Source: Methylomarinum sp. Ch1-1
GTDB taxonomy: Bacteria > Pseudomonadota > Gammaproteobacteria > Methylococcales > Methylomonadaceae
Assembly: GCF_030717995.2 (NCBI RefSeq)
Contig: NZ_CP157743.1
Location: 1-64,000, forward strand
Length of the DNA: 64,000 bases
Reading direction: 5' to 3'
This document shows, piece after piece, positions 22,790 to 31,061 of this stretch (position 1 is its first letter; every line of letters starts with the position of its first letter). A program made the translations under genes and the position numbers. Under the pieces are notes generated by a model, which saw only the letters and a list, made by a program, of their open reading frames with translations, ran no database searches and was not told the DNA's origin.

Positions 22790-23874
22790 AATTCGTCGAT
22801 GAATATCGCGACCCGAAAACGGCCCGCAAACTGGTCGATGCGATAGCCAAGCTTAGCAGCAAACCGTGGAATATCATGGAAGTCTGCGGCGGGCAAACTC
22901 ATAGCATCATCAAGCACGGCATCGACCAGTTACTGCCGGAACAGATCCGGCTGATCCACGGCCCCGGCTGCCCGGTCTGCGTGACCCCGCTGAAATATAT
23001 CGACAAGGCGCTGGCCATTGCGGCACAACATAATGTCATTTTCTGCTCCTTCGGCGACATGTTGCGCGTCCCCGGCTCGCGCCAGGACTTATTGGGCCTG
23101 AAAGCCCAGGGCGCCGATATACGCATCGTTTATTCGCCGCTGGATGCGCTGAAGCTGGCCCGGCGACACCCCGGCCGGGAAGTCGTCTTTTTTGGCGTCG
23201 GCTTTGAAACCACCGCCCCGACCACCGCGCTGGCCGCCTATCAGGCCCGTCAATTGAAACTGACCAACTTTTCCCAGCTCATCTGTCATGTCCGCGTACC
23301 GCCGGCGATGGAAGCTTTACTGAGTTCCGCCGATCATGCCGTGCAGGGCTTTCTGGGCGCGGGCCATGTCTGCTCGATCATGGGTTACCACGAATATTTA
23401 CCGCTGGCTGAGCAATACAAGATACCGATCGTCATTACCGGTTTCGAACCGGTCGATATCCTGCAGGGCCTGTATCTTTGCATCAAGCAGCTGGAAGAAA
23501 ATCGTCATGTTGTTGAAAATCAATACCAGCGCATCGTCACTCAAGCCGGCAACCAACCGGCGCAACAATTGTTGCGCCAAGTATTCGACGTGGTCGAACA
23601 AGACTGGCGGGGCCTCGGCAGCATCGCCGCCAGCGGCTTGGCGTTAAAAGAGGAATACTCGCCCTGGAATGCCGAGCAACGATACGCCGTCGATGCCATC
23701 GACACCGTCGAACCTGACGCTTGCCGCAGCGGCGAAGTTCTACAAGGCTTATTGAAACCAGTGAACTGTCCGGAATTCGGCACAAGCTGCACGCCCGAAC
23801 ATCCCCTAGGCGCGACGATGGTCTCGTCTGAAGGCGCCTGCGCCGCCTACTACCGCTATCGCAATCATGACTGA
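22786..23874 (+). CDS. hypD: hydrogenase maturation factor HypD
   Basis: Fe-S protein at which the Fe(CN)2CO moiety is assembled with HypC and HypE. 362 residues, GTG start overlapping the hypC stop. Conserved motifs are CGGQTH (about 36-41), GPGCPVC (about 64-70), [10 protein letters not shown] and the C-terminal 4Fe-4S cysteines ([17 protein letters not shown]). It overlaps hypE by 8 bp. Confidence 0.96.
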   Translation: MKFVDEYRDPKTARKLVDAIAKLSSKPWNIMEVCGGQTHSIIKHGIDQLLPEQIRLIHGPGCPVCVTPLKYIDKALAIAAQHNVIFCSFGDMLRVPGSRQDLLGLKAQGADIRIVYSPLDALKLARRHPGREVVFFGVGFETTAPTTALAAYQARQLKLTNFSQLICHVRVPPAMEALLSSADHAVQGFLGAGHVCSIMGYHEYLPLAEQYKIPIVITGFEPVDILQGLYLCIKQLEENRHVVENQYQRIVTQAGNQPAQQLLRQVFDVVEQDWRGLGSIAASGLALKEEYSPWNAEQRYAVDAIDTVEPDACRSGEVLQGLLKPVNCPEFGTSCTPEHPLGATMVSSEGACAAYYRYRNHD

Positions 23875-24913
23875 GCCGAAATTGAACTGTCCGCTGCCGC
23901 TGAATTACGAGCAAATCGTCATGGCCCATGGCGGCGGCGGCCGCATGATGCAACAACTGTTGGACAAGATCATACGCCCGGCTTTCGACAATGACATCCT
24001 GGCGCAGCAACATGACAGCGCGATCATCAATATCCCGGCGAATCGACTGGCCTTCACCACCGACTCCTATGTGATCAAGCCGTTATTCTTCAACGGCGGC
24101 GACATCGGCAAACTGGCCGTTTGCGGCACCGTCAACGATCTGGCGATGAGCGGCGCAAAACCCTTGTACATCAGCTGTTCACTGATCATCGAGGAAGGCT
24201 TCGCCATTAAAGACCTGCAACGCATCGTGCAATCGATGCGCGCCAGCGCCGACGAAGCCGGTGTCAAAATCGTCACCGGTGACAGCAAGGTCGTGGAGCA
24301 TGGCAAGGGAGACGGTCTCTACATCAACACCGCCGGGGTCGGCGTCATCGAAACAGAATCCTCGATACTGCCCAACAATATCCGCACCGGCGACGCCATC
24401 ATCGTCAACAGCGACCTGGGGCGACACGGCATCGCCATCATGCTGCAACGGGAAGGAATGGATTTCGCTAGCGCCATCGACAGCGACTGCGCTAGCTTGG
24501 CGGCGCCCGTTCAGGCCTTATTCGACGCCAACATCGATGTCCATTGCCTGCGTGACTTGACCCGCGGCGGCTTGAGCAGTTGCCTGATCGAACTAGCCGC
24601 TGTTTGCGGCCGGCAATTTGAAATCCGCGAACAAGGCCTGCCAGTGCGACAAGACGTTCGCAGCGCCTGTGAATTACTGGGGTTCGATCCTCTTTATATC
24701 GCCAACGAAGGCTGTTTCGTACTTTTTGTTCCGCAATCCCAGGCCGGCGCAGCGATCGCCACGTTGCAAAAACACAGCAACAGCCAACAGGCGGTGCAAA
24801 TCGGCACGGTGAGCGAAGAACATGCAGATGGTCGGGTCATATTGCAAACCGCGATGGGCATCAGCCGCATACTCGAATTGTTAAGCGGAGAACAGTTGCC
24901 GAGAATTTGTTGA
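23867..24913 (+). CDS. hypE: hydrogenase maturation protein HypE
   Basis: PurM-like ATPase that dehydrates the HypF-installed thiocarboxamide on its C-terminal cysteine to thiocyanate and passes CN to iron. 348 residues. The glycine-rich [11 protein letters not shown] lies near the N terminus and the protein ends exactly in PRIC, the target cysteine. Last gene of the operon. hypA, hypB and the hydrogenase structural genes are not in this window. Confidence 0.96.
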   Translation: MTEPKLNCPLPLNYEQIVMAHGGGGRMMQQLLDKIIRPAFDNDILAQQHDSAIINIPANRLAFTTDSYVIKPLFFNGGDIGKLAVCGTVNDLAMSGAKPLYISCSLIIEEGFAIKDLQRIVQSMRASADEAGVKIVTGDSKVVEHGKGDGLYINTAGVGVIETESSILPNNIRTGDAIIVNSDLGRHGIAIMLQREGMDFASAIDSDCASLAAPVQALFDANIDVHCLRDLTRGGLSSCLIELAAVCGRQFEIREQGLPVRQDVRSACELLGFDPLYIANEGCFVLFVPQSQAGAAIATLQKHSNSQQAVQIGTVSEEHADGRVILQTAMGISRILELLSGEQLPRIC

Positions 24914-25371
24914 ATACTTATGCGGTAACGACAAAATCCTCCGTTATCATGCCATTGCCTCACCCGCCCATCCGCGTTAAAACCGGCGATTGAAACGCCA
25001 ATTAATGCCGGTAATTGCGCTCCTGAAAGCAAAATTTCATCCGTTCGCCGCCGCTCTATCGATTTAAACGGCCCCAACGAAAAACACATAAACCACTGAA
25101 TAATAAATAAAATACATAAAGACGCGATATAAGCGGCACAAAATCAAACAAAAAAATGCAAGCTTAACGTGCAGAATCTTTCTATTCTATGTGACACGGC
25201 GGAATTGCCATGTATAATGACACCTAAATATAGCAAGGTAAGAGATTGTTGCCTATTTGGTCTTCAATCGGATCAACGTCATAGTTTTCCAGTACCCGCT
25301 TTATTAAACCCAACCCCATGTCAGTGAAAACCGGCAATTTTTAGCAAGAAATTTTTAAGTAAGAGTAAATT
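24914..25371 (+). other. hypE-csp intergenic region and long csp leader
   Basis: 458 bp with no gene I can support. The first ~270 bp show no structure I recognise. The last ~150 bp form the untranslated leader downstream of the promoter at 25191-25218, a length typical of cold-shock mRNAs whose leaders act as thermosensors. Confidence 0.5.
25191..25218 (+). promoter_or_regulatory. promoter of the cold-shock gene
   Basis: GTGACA (25191-25196, 5 of 6), 16-bp spacer, perfect TATAAT (25213-25218). The ATG is at 25372, giving a leader of about 147 nt. Confidence 0.6.
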
Positions 25372-25581
25372 ATGTCAGATCTAGTAGAAGGCACCGTAAA
25401 ATGGTTCAACGATGAAAAAGGCTTCGGCTTCATCGAGCAAGAAGGCTCCAAGGATGTATTCGTTCATTTTAGCGCAATCAATGGCAGCGGTCGTAAATCA
25501 TTAACCGAAGGACAGCGCGTGACTATGGAAGTCAGCATGGGCCAGAAAGGCCCTCAAGCGGAAAATGTAACGCCTTTATAA
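25372..25581 (+). CDS. cold-shock domain protein (CspA family)
   Basis: 69-residue single-domain RNA chaperone that binds single-stranded RNA/DNA. RNP1 is KGFGFIEQ and RNP2 is VFVHFSAI; the family hallmark [11 protein letters not shown] is intact. Preceded by a strong promoter and long leader, so probably temperature- or growth-regulated. Paralogue assignment (CspA, C, D, E) is not possible from sequence alone. Confidence 0.95.
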   Translation: MSDLVEGTVKWFNDEKGFGFIEQEGSKDVFVHFSAINGSGRKSLTEGQRVTMEVSMGQKGPQAENVTPL

Positions 25582-25595
25582 GAGAATACTGTAGC

Positions 25596-25623
25596 GGCAG
25601 TCAGTCACGGTTGATTGACTGCC
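25596..25623. terminator. hairpin between csp and rimO
   Basis: GGCAGTCA (25596-25603) and TGACTGCC (25616-25623) form an 8-bp stem with a 12-nt loop between the convergent csp and rimO 3' ends. No U-tract follows on either strand, so termination strength is uncertain. Confidence 0.45.
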
Positions 25624-25634
25624 ATTTACAACAG

Positions 25635-26945
25635 TTAGACGAGCTTACCCCACAGGTCGTATTCATCGGCTTCTACCAGCTCGACATCAACAAAGTCGCC
25701 AACTTTTAGTTGCGTAGCGCCGTCGATAAATACCTGACCATCGATTTCGGGCGCATCCGCCTTACTGCGCGCGACCGAACCTTCTTCGACGACCTCGTCA
25801 ACCAGCACCGTTTCTGTTTTGCCGAGACGCCGCTGCAATCTCGCCGCACTGATTTCCGCCTGATGAGCCATGAAACGCGCCAAGCGTTCTTCCTTGACCT
25901 GTTCCGGTAAGGCATCCGGCAACTGATTGGCCGCCGCTCCTTTAACCGGCGAATAGGCGAAACAGCCCACCCTGTCCATTTGCGCTTCGCTTAAAAACTG
26001 CAATAATTCTTCAAATTCCTGTTCGGTCTCCCCGGGAAAGCCGACGATGAAGGTACTGCGTATCGTGATATCCGGACAAATTTGGCGCCAAGCCCGAATC
26101 CTGTCCAGATTATTTTCCGCTGCCGCCGGTCTTTTCATCAACTTGAGAATACGACTGTTGGCATGCTGAAACGGAATGTCCAGATAAGGCAGAATCTTGC
26201 CGTCCGCCATCAATGGAATCACCCGGTCGACATGCGGATAAGGATAAACATAGTGCATCCTGACCCAGATACCTAACTCGCCAAGCGCTTCGGCCAAATC
26301 ATAAAATTGCGTCTTAACGCTATGCCCCTTCCAGTCCCGGCTTTGATATTTCAAATCAAGACCATAGGCGCTAGTATCCTGGGAAACGACCAACAACTCT
26401 TTGACGCCGGCGGCGGCCAGACGTTCCGCCTCCGAAAGCACATCGGCCACCGGCCGGCTGACCAAGTCGCCGCGCATCGAAGGAATAATGCAAAAAGTGC
26501 AGCGATGATTGCAGCCTTCGGAAATCTTCAGATAGGCATAGTGCTTAGGCGTCAATTTAACGCCTTGCGGCGGAATCAAACTGGTGAACGGATGATGGGC
26601 CGGCGGCAAATATTCATGCACCGCCTCCACTACTTCATCGGTGGCATGGGCGCCGGTAATTTTCAATACCTGAGGATGACGCTCCAGAATCTCATCCTGC
26701 CTGGCGCCCAGACAGCCGGTGACTATCACCTTGCCATTCTCCGCCAACGCTTCGCCGATGCTGTCCAGCGATTCTTCGACGGCGGCGTCGATAAAACCGC
26801 AGGTATTGACGATGACCAGATCCGATTCCTGATAATTAGGTGAAACCCGATAGCCCTCCATGCGTAAACGAGTTAGAATTTGCTCGCTGTCAACCAGCGC
26901 CTTCGGACAACCCAAGCTGATAAAGCCGACACGGGGATTACTCAT
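25635..26945 (-). CDS. rimO: ribosomal protein S12 (aspartate89-C3) methylthiotransferase
   Basis: Radical-SAM enzyme adding a methylthio group to Asp89 of S12. 436 residues, standard. The N-terminal MTTase domain starts [15 protein letters not shown] with its auxiliary-cluster cysteines (further VNTCGF, VTGCLGA), the radical-SAM motif is [11 protein letters not shown] (about 147-157), and a TRAM domain ends the protein. Monocistronic as far as visible; repeats fill the DNA upstream of its start. Confidence 0.96.
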   Translation of the reverse strand: MSNPRVGFISLGCPKALVDSEQILTRLRMEGYRVSPNYQESDLVIVNTCGFIDAAVEESLDSIGEALAENGKVIVTGCLGARQDEILERHPQVLKITGAHATDEVVEAVHEYLPPAHHPFTSLIPPQGVKLTPKHYAYLKISEGCNHRCTFCIIPSMRGDLVSRPVADVLSEAERLAAAGVKELLVVSQDTSAYGLDLKYQSRDWKGHSVKTQFYDLAEALGELGIWVRMHYVYPYPHVDRVIPLMADGKILPYLDIPFQHANSRILKLMKRPAAAENNLDRIRAWRQICPDITIRSTFIVGFPGETEQEFEELLQFLSEAQMDRVGCFAYSPVKGAAANQLPDALPEQVKEERLARFMAHQAEISAARLQRRLGKTETVLVDEVVEEGSVARSKADAPEIDGQVFIDGATQLKVGDFVDVELVEADEYDLWGKLV

Positions 26946-27002
26946 ACATACATCTCAAATAAGTAAAAAAACGGACCATTTTACCTCAATTCAGAACCCC
27001 CA

Positions 27003-27067
27003 CCCAGCACCTAAATTATGCTGGAATGTAAAATATAGTCCTGTAGCCATGGAATTTAGGTGCTGGG
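27003..27067 (-). repeat. 65-bp inverted-repeat element, copy 1 (stand-alone)
   Basis: Perfect 15-bp terminal inverted repeats, CCCAGCACCTAAATT (27003-27017) and complement (27053-27067). The 35-bp interior is the reverse complement of the interior of copies 2 and 3 with few differences. This copy is not inside the 166-bp repeat. Confidence 0.85.
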
Positions 27068-27117
27068 CTACCTCATTAAATGAATGAGTGGCAAAACAGA
27101 AAATTAGCAACAAATAC

Positions 27118-27283
27118 CAGCAATTCCCACTTTGGCGTTCAAAAAGGGCATGGGGTGTGTTTGGCGAGGATGTCGGCAGCAAGGATGCTGCCGTCAAGCC
27201 CCCAGGGATGGGTTTACGGCGCTCCTCGACAGACACACCTCATGCCCTAAACCCTGCAAAAATACTTAAACTGGGAATTACTG
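27118..27283 (+). repeat. 166-bp palindromic repeat, copy 1 (no nested insert)
   Basis: Outer ends CAGCAATTCCCA and TGGGAATTACTG, inner arms GGGCATGGGGTGTGT ... ACACACC(T)CATGCCC, and a core with a GGCAGCAAGGATGCTGCC hairpin. The core reads GGGTTTACGGCGCTCC without interruption, so it is the empty form of the site filled in copies 3 and 4. Left arm carries CTTTGGCGTTCAAAAA. Confidence 0.85.
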
Positions 27284-27655
27284 AACAAATACGCCTAAAG
27301 TAAGTTAAACGTTTAGAGTGTGTTAAATAACCCGCCCCGCGCGCATTGAATGCTTTTAGCCGATCCGCTGCGCGTGATCCATCTCACGGGGATGTGGGTA
27401 GGGTGTGCTGACGAGAGGAAGCACACCATTTTTGATGCGCTTCACGCTGTTCAGCACATCCGAAGGCAAGGCTACATTGGCATGCAACAGGATTCGCCGC
27501 CAGGCAATCCGCCTGGATACGCACAACGGCCAATTTTGCCCCGGTGGCGGTCTTTGGCGGCTTGCTTCGCAAAGCCGCCCTACGATGCTAAAACGCTAAA
27601 ACAGGGAATTGCCGCCCACCCCCCAATCAATTGACATCCCCTTGCAACTAAATGA

Positions 27656-27997
27656 TCACAAACAAGTAGGCGGCTTCGGCAAGCCGGCGCATTTACTGGC
27701 AAACTTCAGCGGCCCGTCCGGAAACAGCTTATGCAGATAACGACTATTGCCCTTGTCTTCACCCAATTCATTGCGTACCGCCTTGGTAAAAACCCGCGCA
27801 TTGGGCAGATGCTTGAAACGCTGATAATAATCGCGAATAAAAAACAGGATCTCCCAGTGGGCCTCGCTCAGCTCAATGTCATTTTGCGAGGCGATCGCCT
27901 CCGCCACTCGTTCATTCCATTGTCGGTAGTCACGCAAAAATCCTTCCTCGGTGGTTTCCAGCTCAACTCCGTCGACGATCAACGCCATGTCTTGCAA
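27656..27997 (-). CDS. tusE: TusE/DsrC/DsvC family sulfur relay protein
   Basis: Sulfur carrier that in the Tus relay hands persulfide to MnmA for tRNA 2-thiolation; DsrC relatives serve sulfite reduction. 113 residues, or 110 if translation starts at ATG 27988. Ends in GLPKPPTCL with the penultimate cysteine; a second cysteine lies two residues later than in DsrC (KCAGLPKP against CRIAGLPKP), so I favour the TusE role, with unclear two-cysteine chemistry. It overlaps tusB by 19 bp. Confidence 0.88.
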   Translation of the reverse strand: MQDMALIVDGVELETTEEGFLRDYRQWNERVAEAIASQNDIELSEAHWEILFFIRDYYQRFKHLPNARVFTKAVRNELGEDKGNSRYLHKLFPDGPLKFASKCAGLPKPPTCL

Positions 27998-28275
27998 ACC
28001 TTATTGGCAACCGCCAATTCCACCAGCCCCGAATAATCGATCACCTCGACGCCCGCCTGCAATTGCTCGACCTCGATGCCGTTGGCGAGCAAATCATCTC
28101 GCAATACATGCAGACGACTATTATTCTCCAGTAATCGCCGGAGTTGGCCCCGCAAGGCATGCCCCTTTAATGCGCTCCAAACCGCGACTTGCTGAAAAAC
28201 CACATCATCGCCGCTGTCGATACGCTCAAGAATGGCGCAGTCCACCGGCGTTCTCCCAATCAAATGCAACATCAA
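27979..28275 (-). CDS. tusB: TusB/DsrH family sulfurtransferase subunit
   Basis: 98-residue DsrE/DsrH-fold protein (MMLHLIGRTPVDCAIL, then GDDVVFQQVAVWSALKG). In E. coli TusB works in a TusBCD hexamer passing sulfur to TusE. Here it overlaps tusE by 19 bp and sugE by 4 bp; no tusC or tusD is next to it. The characteristic small loop of DsrH is present, but overall conservation is modest. Confidence 0.75.
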   Translation of the reverse strand: MMLHLIGRTPVDCAILERIDSGDDVVFQQVAVWSALKGHALRGQLRRLLENNSRLHVLRDDLLANGIEVEQLQAGVEVIDYSGLVELAVANKVCKTWR

Positions 28276-28592
28276 TCTACATGGGTCAGTTTCAAACCGA
28301 CGATGCCGACGATAATCATCATGATAGAAGCCAGTCGAACCAGCTCGGCCGACTCCTTGAACAGAATAATGCCCAAAATAGCCACACCGACCGCCCCCAT
28401 ACCGGTCCAGACCGCATAGGCGGTTCCTAAAGGCAACGTTTTAATCGCCAACATCAGCAAATAAAAACTGGCCCCACCGAAAATCATCGTGGCGATACTT
28501 GGCCATAACTTGGTGAAGCCTTCGTTATATTTAAGACTTAAGGCAAACACAATTTCCGAACAACCCGCGCTGAATAACAAAAGCCATCCCAT
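28272..28592 (-). CDS. sugE: SMR family guanidinium exporter (SugE/Gdx type)
   Basis: 106-residue small multidrug-resistance transporter with four membrane helices. The proton/substrate glutamate is E13 (GCSEIVFALSLKY) and helix 3 has TAYAVWTGMGAVG, the SugE/Gdx signature; these proteins export guanidinium or quaternary ammonium. First gene of an overlapping operon with tusB and tusE (4-bp overlap). I see no guanidine riboswitch in the short upstream region. Confidence 0.9.
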   Translation of the reverse strand: MGWLLLFSAGCSEIVFALSLKYNEGFTKLWPSIATMIFGGASFYLLMLAIKTLPLGTAYAVWTGMGAVGVAILGIILFKESAELVRLASIMMIIVGIVGLKLTHVD

Positions 28593-28676
28593 AAAACCTT
28601 CCTTTATTCCTGCATCAAAAGGGCAAATATTCTACAATAACGAACCAAAAAGCCTGTAATCTATTTTGTTCATTTT

Positions 28677-29411
28677 ATGGAAAAAAATTCGCAATTCTAC
28701 GTCAAAAACGCCAAACAAATCCACACCCACCTGAATCAGTTGTTAAAAAAAAGCTGCTTGATTTCGGTTCATTTCGGCGATCATAACGACTCGTTCATAA
28801 CCACCCTGACCGGCATCGATGCAAAAAAAAACCGCCTCAGCTTTGATTATGGCCCCAAAGAATATCAGAACAAACAACTGTTAAAATCGCCCAAGACTGA
28901 ATTTCGCGCCGAGTTTGACGGCATCAAGGTCTCTTTCCTCGGTGAAAAAATCACCAAATCACTCACCAAGGGCCAGGCAGCGTTCACCATGCCGATCCCA
29001 AACGCCTTGTTATGGATGCAGCGCCGTAAGTTCTATCGCGTCAAGGTGCCTCTCGCTCATGATAGCTATTGCGAAATCAGCTTCACCGACGAGGATCAAG
29101 GCAAGCAACAGAGAGTACGATATAAATTGCTGGACATCAGCATTTCCGGATTTTCTTTTCTAAACGATCAGCCGCAATTTTCCCATGACCTAATCCCCAC
29201 CGACGAATTTTCTGACTGCACGCTCCATTTAAACGGCGCCGGCGACCCAATCATCTCGTTTATCGTCAAAAACAAATTCAATATCAGCCCGGACAAACCA
29301 GACAAAGGACAACGGGTCGGCTGCGCGTTCGGGAACATCACGCCCGCCTGTGAATCAAATATCCAGCGCTACATGCAGACGATCGAGCGAGAGCAAAGAA
29401 ACCTATTATAA
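28677..29411 (+). CDS. PilZ-domain protein, YcgR-like
   Basis: 244 residues with an N-terminal YcgR-type domain (~1-115) and a C-terminal PilZ domain. The c-di-GMP motif RRKFYRVKV (RxxxR) is near residue 119 and DISISGFSF (D/NxSxxG) near 158. Such proteins bind c-di-GMP and slow the flagellar motor. It lies head-on against flgL with 4 bp between the genes, fitting a flagellar-brake role. A second PilZ gene lies at 44381. Confidence 0.85.
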   Translation: MEKNSQFYVKNAKQIHTHLNQLLKKSCLISVHFGDHNDSFITTLTGIDAKKNRLSFDYGPKEYQNKQLLKSPKTEFRAEFDGIKVSFLGEKITKSLTKGQAAFTMPIPNALLWMQRRKFYRVKVPLAHDSYCEISFTDEDQGKQQRVRYKLLDISISGFSFLNDQPQFSHDLIPTDEFSDCTLHLNGAGDPIISFIVKNKFNISPDKPDKGQRVGCAFGNITPACESNIQRYMQTIEREQRNLL

Positions 29412-29415
29412 GGCT

Positions 29416-31053
29416 TCAAATATAGTTGAACAGGGACAGATTCTGCACCCTGGCGAAGGCTTGCTGCGCCGCTTGCAAGGAAGCGTTCTGCTGATTGAAG
29501 CGGCTGATCGCTTCGGCATAATCGAGATCCCGGGTCTCCGATAACGTCGACTCCATATCCAACGTGAATTTTTCATGCTGGATTTCCTGATCATCCAGCG
29601 CATTCAGTCTGGCGCCGACACTGGTTCTCGCCTTTAACAAACTCTCCAGGCCGGCATCCAGATCGCTCAACACATCATTGGCGGTTTGGTTAAATACCCG
29701 CCCCGTTTGGCCATCGCTGAAGCCCGCATCGCTGAGAAAAGTCCCGCTGATTTCGTTAATCGTCACCGACGCAGCGCTGCCGTCGCTAAGTGCTAAGAAC
29801 TCCAGCGGATTGGCGTCCGGGTCAATGACAACTTTGCCCGCCAAGTCCGAACCATCGATCTGCCCTTGTATATTGGCTATTAGTGCATCAACATCGGCAT
29901 AATCTTGATCCAGAATAATCGTTTCCTTAGCGCCATCAGCGGCGACCAGCTCGAACGACGAAGGCGAACTAACATAGGAAGCCGACGTCAGCGTTTTAGT
30001 TCCGCTAAGCACCCCGCCTAAATCGGCGCCGGTTCCGCTGACGCCATCTTTGAAACCGAAATCCGTTAAAAAACTGCCGCTAGCTTCGGCTAGCGAAATT
30101 GTGTAGGCCTGTCCACCCGTTGACGAAACGAATTCAAGCTGATTGCCGTCGGCGATCGCCTGCATATTCGAACCGCCCAGCTGTGCATTAATCGCACTCA
30201 CCACCTCATCTAGGCTTTGATAATCACCGTTATCCGGAGCAACAGGCAAATTGACCGTCACGGTGCTCGAAGAACCATCTGTATTGTCGGTCAAGGTCAA
30301 GTCGAATGACGTGCTGTTGCCTCCCGAATAATCCGCCCCATAACGGGCAAAGCGGCTGCCGACGATCGAGGCGCGGGGAATGTCATAATCATTGGCCAAT
30401 GCTTCCGACAGCGTCTGCAGCGTATCCATGATGCTGCGACTGCCGATCTCCTGACCGTCGAAGATCGCATCACCCTCCTGACTGACCGAAGGCACCCACT
30501 GAAACACCTCGGACCCCAGGTCGCCGTCGGCGACCCGCCGTTCCGATGCAATATCCAGCGTGCGCTGATTGACGCCGCCCTGATAAACATAGCCGTTCGC
30601 GTCGCCGTTCCAGACAAACGGCTGGATATTGGACAAATCGCCGGCGAAGATATATTCGCCATTAGCATTCTTGGTGTTGGCGACGCCGACCATGTTTTCG
30701 AGCAATTGATCGATTTCGTATTTGATCGACAGCCGATCATTCTCGTTGAGCGGCGCGTTCAGCGCCTGTATCGCCAGCTCCTTGGCGCGAAAAAGAATGT
30801 TTTCGGCACTGTCCAAACTGCCTTCCTCGATGTTCAGGCGCGCTCTCGCCGTGGCGATGTTATCCTGATATTGCGCGGTCTTATCGATGCTTTCCTGGAG
30901 ATCCAACGTTCTGGCCGCCGCGATCGGATCATCGGCCGGCGTCAGGACTTTGACTCCAGTGGATAACTGCATCTGCGTCTTGGTCAACTTGGCCTGCTGC
31001 TCCAGCATCGCATTGACGCCCAACTGTTGGCTCCACGCCGTTGAAACTCTCAT
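29416..31053 (-). CDS. flgL: flagellar hook-filament junction protein FlgL
   Basis: HAP3, one ring of subunits joining hook to filament. 545 residues, much longer than the ~320-residue enteric protein; the extra is a central variable region (roughly 230-450) with internally similar stretches (LEFVSSTGG / LEFLALSDG, GSFLTDFGF / GTFLSDAGF), suggesting a duplicated D2-type domain. The flagellin-like N terminus (MRVSTAWSQQ ... GVKVLTPADDPIAA) and C terminus (ARVQNLSLFNYI) are intact. Last gene of the flg cluster. Confidence 0.94.
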   Translation of the reverse strand: MRVSTAWSQQLGVNAMLEQQAKLTKTQMQLSTGVKVLTPADDPIAAARTLDLQESIDKTAQYQDNIATARARLNIEEGSLDSAENILFRAKELAIQALNAPLNENDRLSIKYEIDQLLENMVGVANTKNANGEYIFAGDLSNIQPFVWNGDANGYVYQGGVNQRTLDIASERRVADGDLGSEVFQWVPSVSQEGDAIFDGQEIGSRSIMDTLQTLSEALANDYDIPRASIVGSRFARYGADYSGGNSTSFDLTLTDNTDGSSSTVTVNLPVAPDNGDYQSLDEVVSAINAQLGGSNMQAIADGNQLEFVSSTGGQAYTISLAEASGSFLTDFGFKDGVSGTGADLGGVLSGTKTLTSASYVSSPSSFELVAADGAKETIILDQDYADVDALIANIQGQIDGSDLAGKVVIDPDANPLEFLALSDGSAASVTINEISGTFLSDAGFSDGQTGRVFNQTANDVLSDLDAGLESLLKARTSVGARLNALDDQEIQHEKFTLDMESTLSETRDLDYAEAISRFNQQNASLQAAQQAFARVQNLSLFNYI

Positions 31054-31061
31054 CGCTCCTC

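Larger units (their letters stand above)
26946..27655. repeat. repeat-rich rimO-tusE intergenic region
   Basis: About 710 bp without genes, built from repeats: a 65-bp element (27003-27067), a 166-bp palindrome (27118-27283), a further palindrome GGGTGTGCTGA (27401-27411) / TCAGCACATCC (27451-27461), a hairpin CCAGGC-AATCC-GCCTGG (27500-27516), and near 27582-27610 a degenerate copy of the 166-bp element's end (…GGGAATTGC). Short ORFs here translate repeat sequence and are not credible. Confidence 0.65.

Noticed and set aside
24694-25089. 131-codon ORF antisense to hypE end
   Set aside because: Overlaps the conserved hypE C terminus on the opposite strand and has low-complexity composition; a shadow frame.
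27088-27634. Several short ORFs in the rimO-tusE gap
   Set aside because: They translate palindromic repeats; similar peptides recur at 41328-41534 and 45017-45356 only because the repeats recur.
27656-27997. DsrC of dissimilatory sulfur metabolism
   Set aside because: No dsrAB or related genes nearby, and the spacing of the C-terminal cysteines differs from DsrC; TusE-type role preferred.
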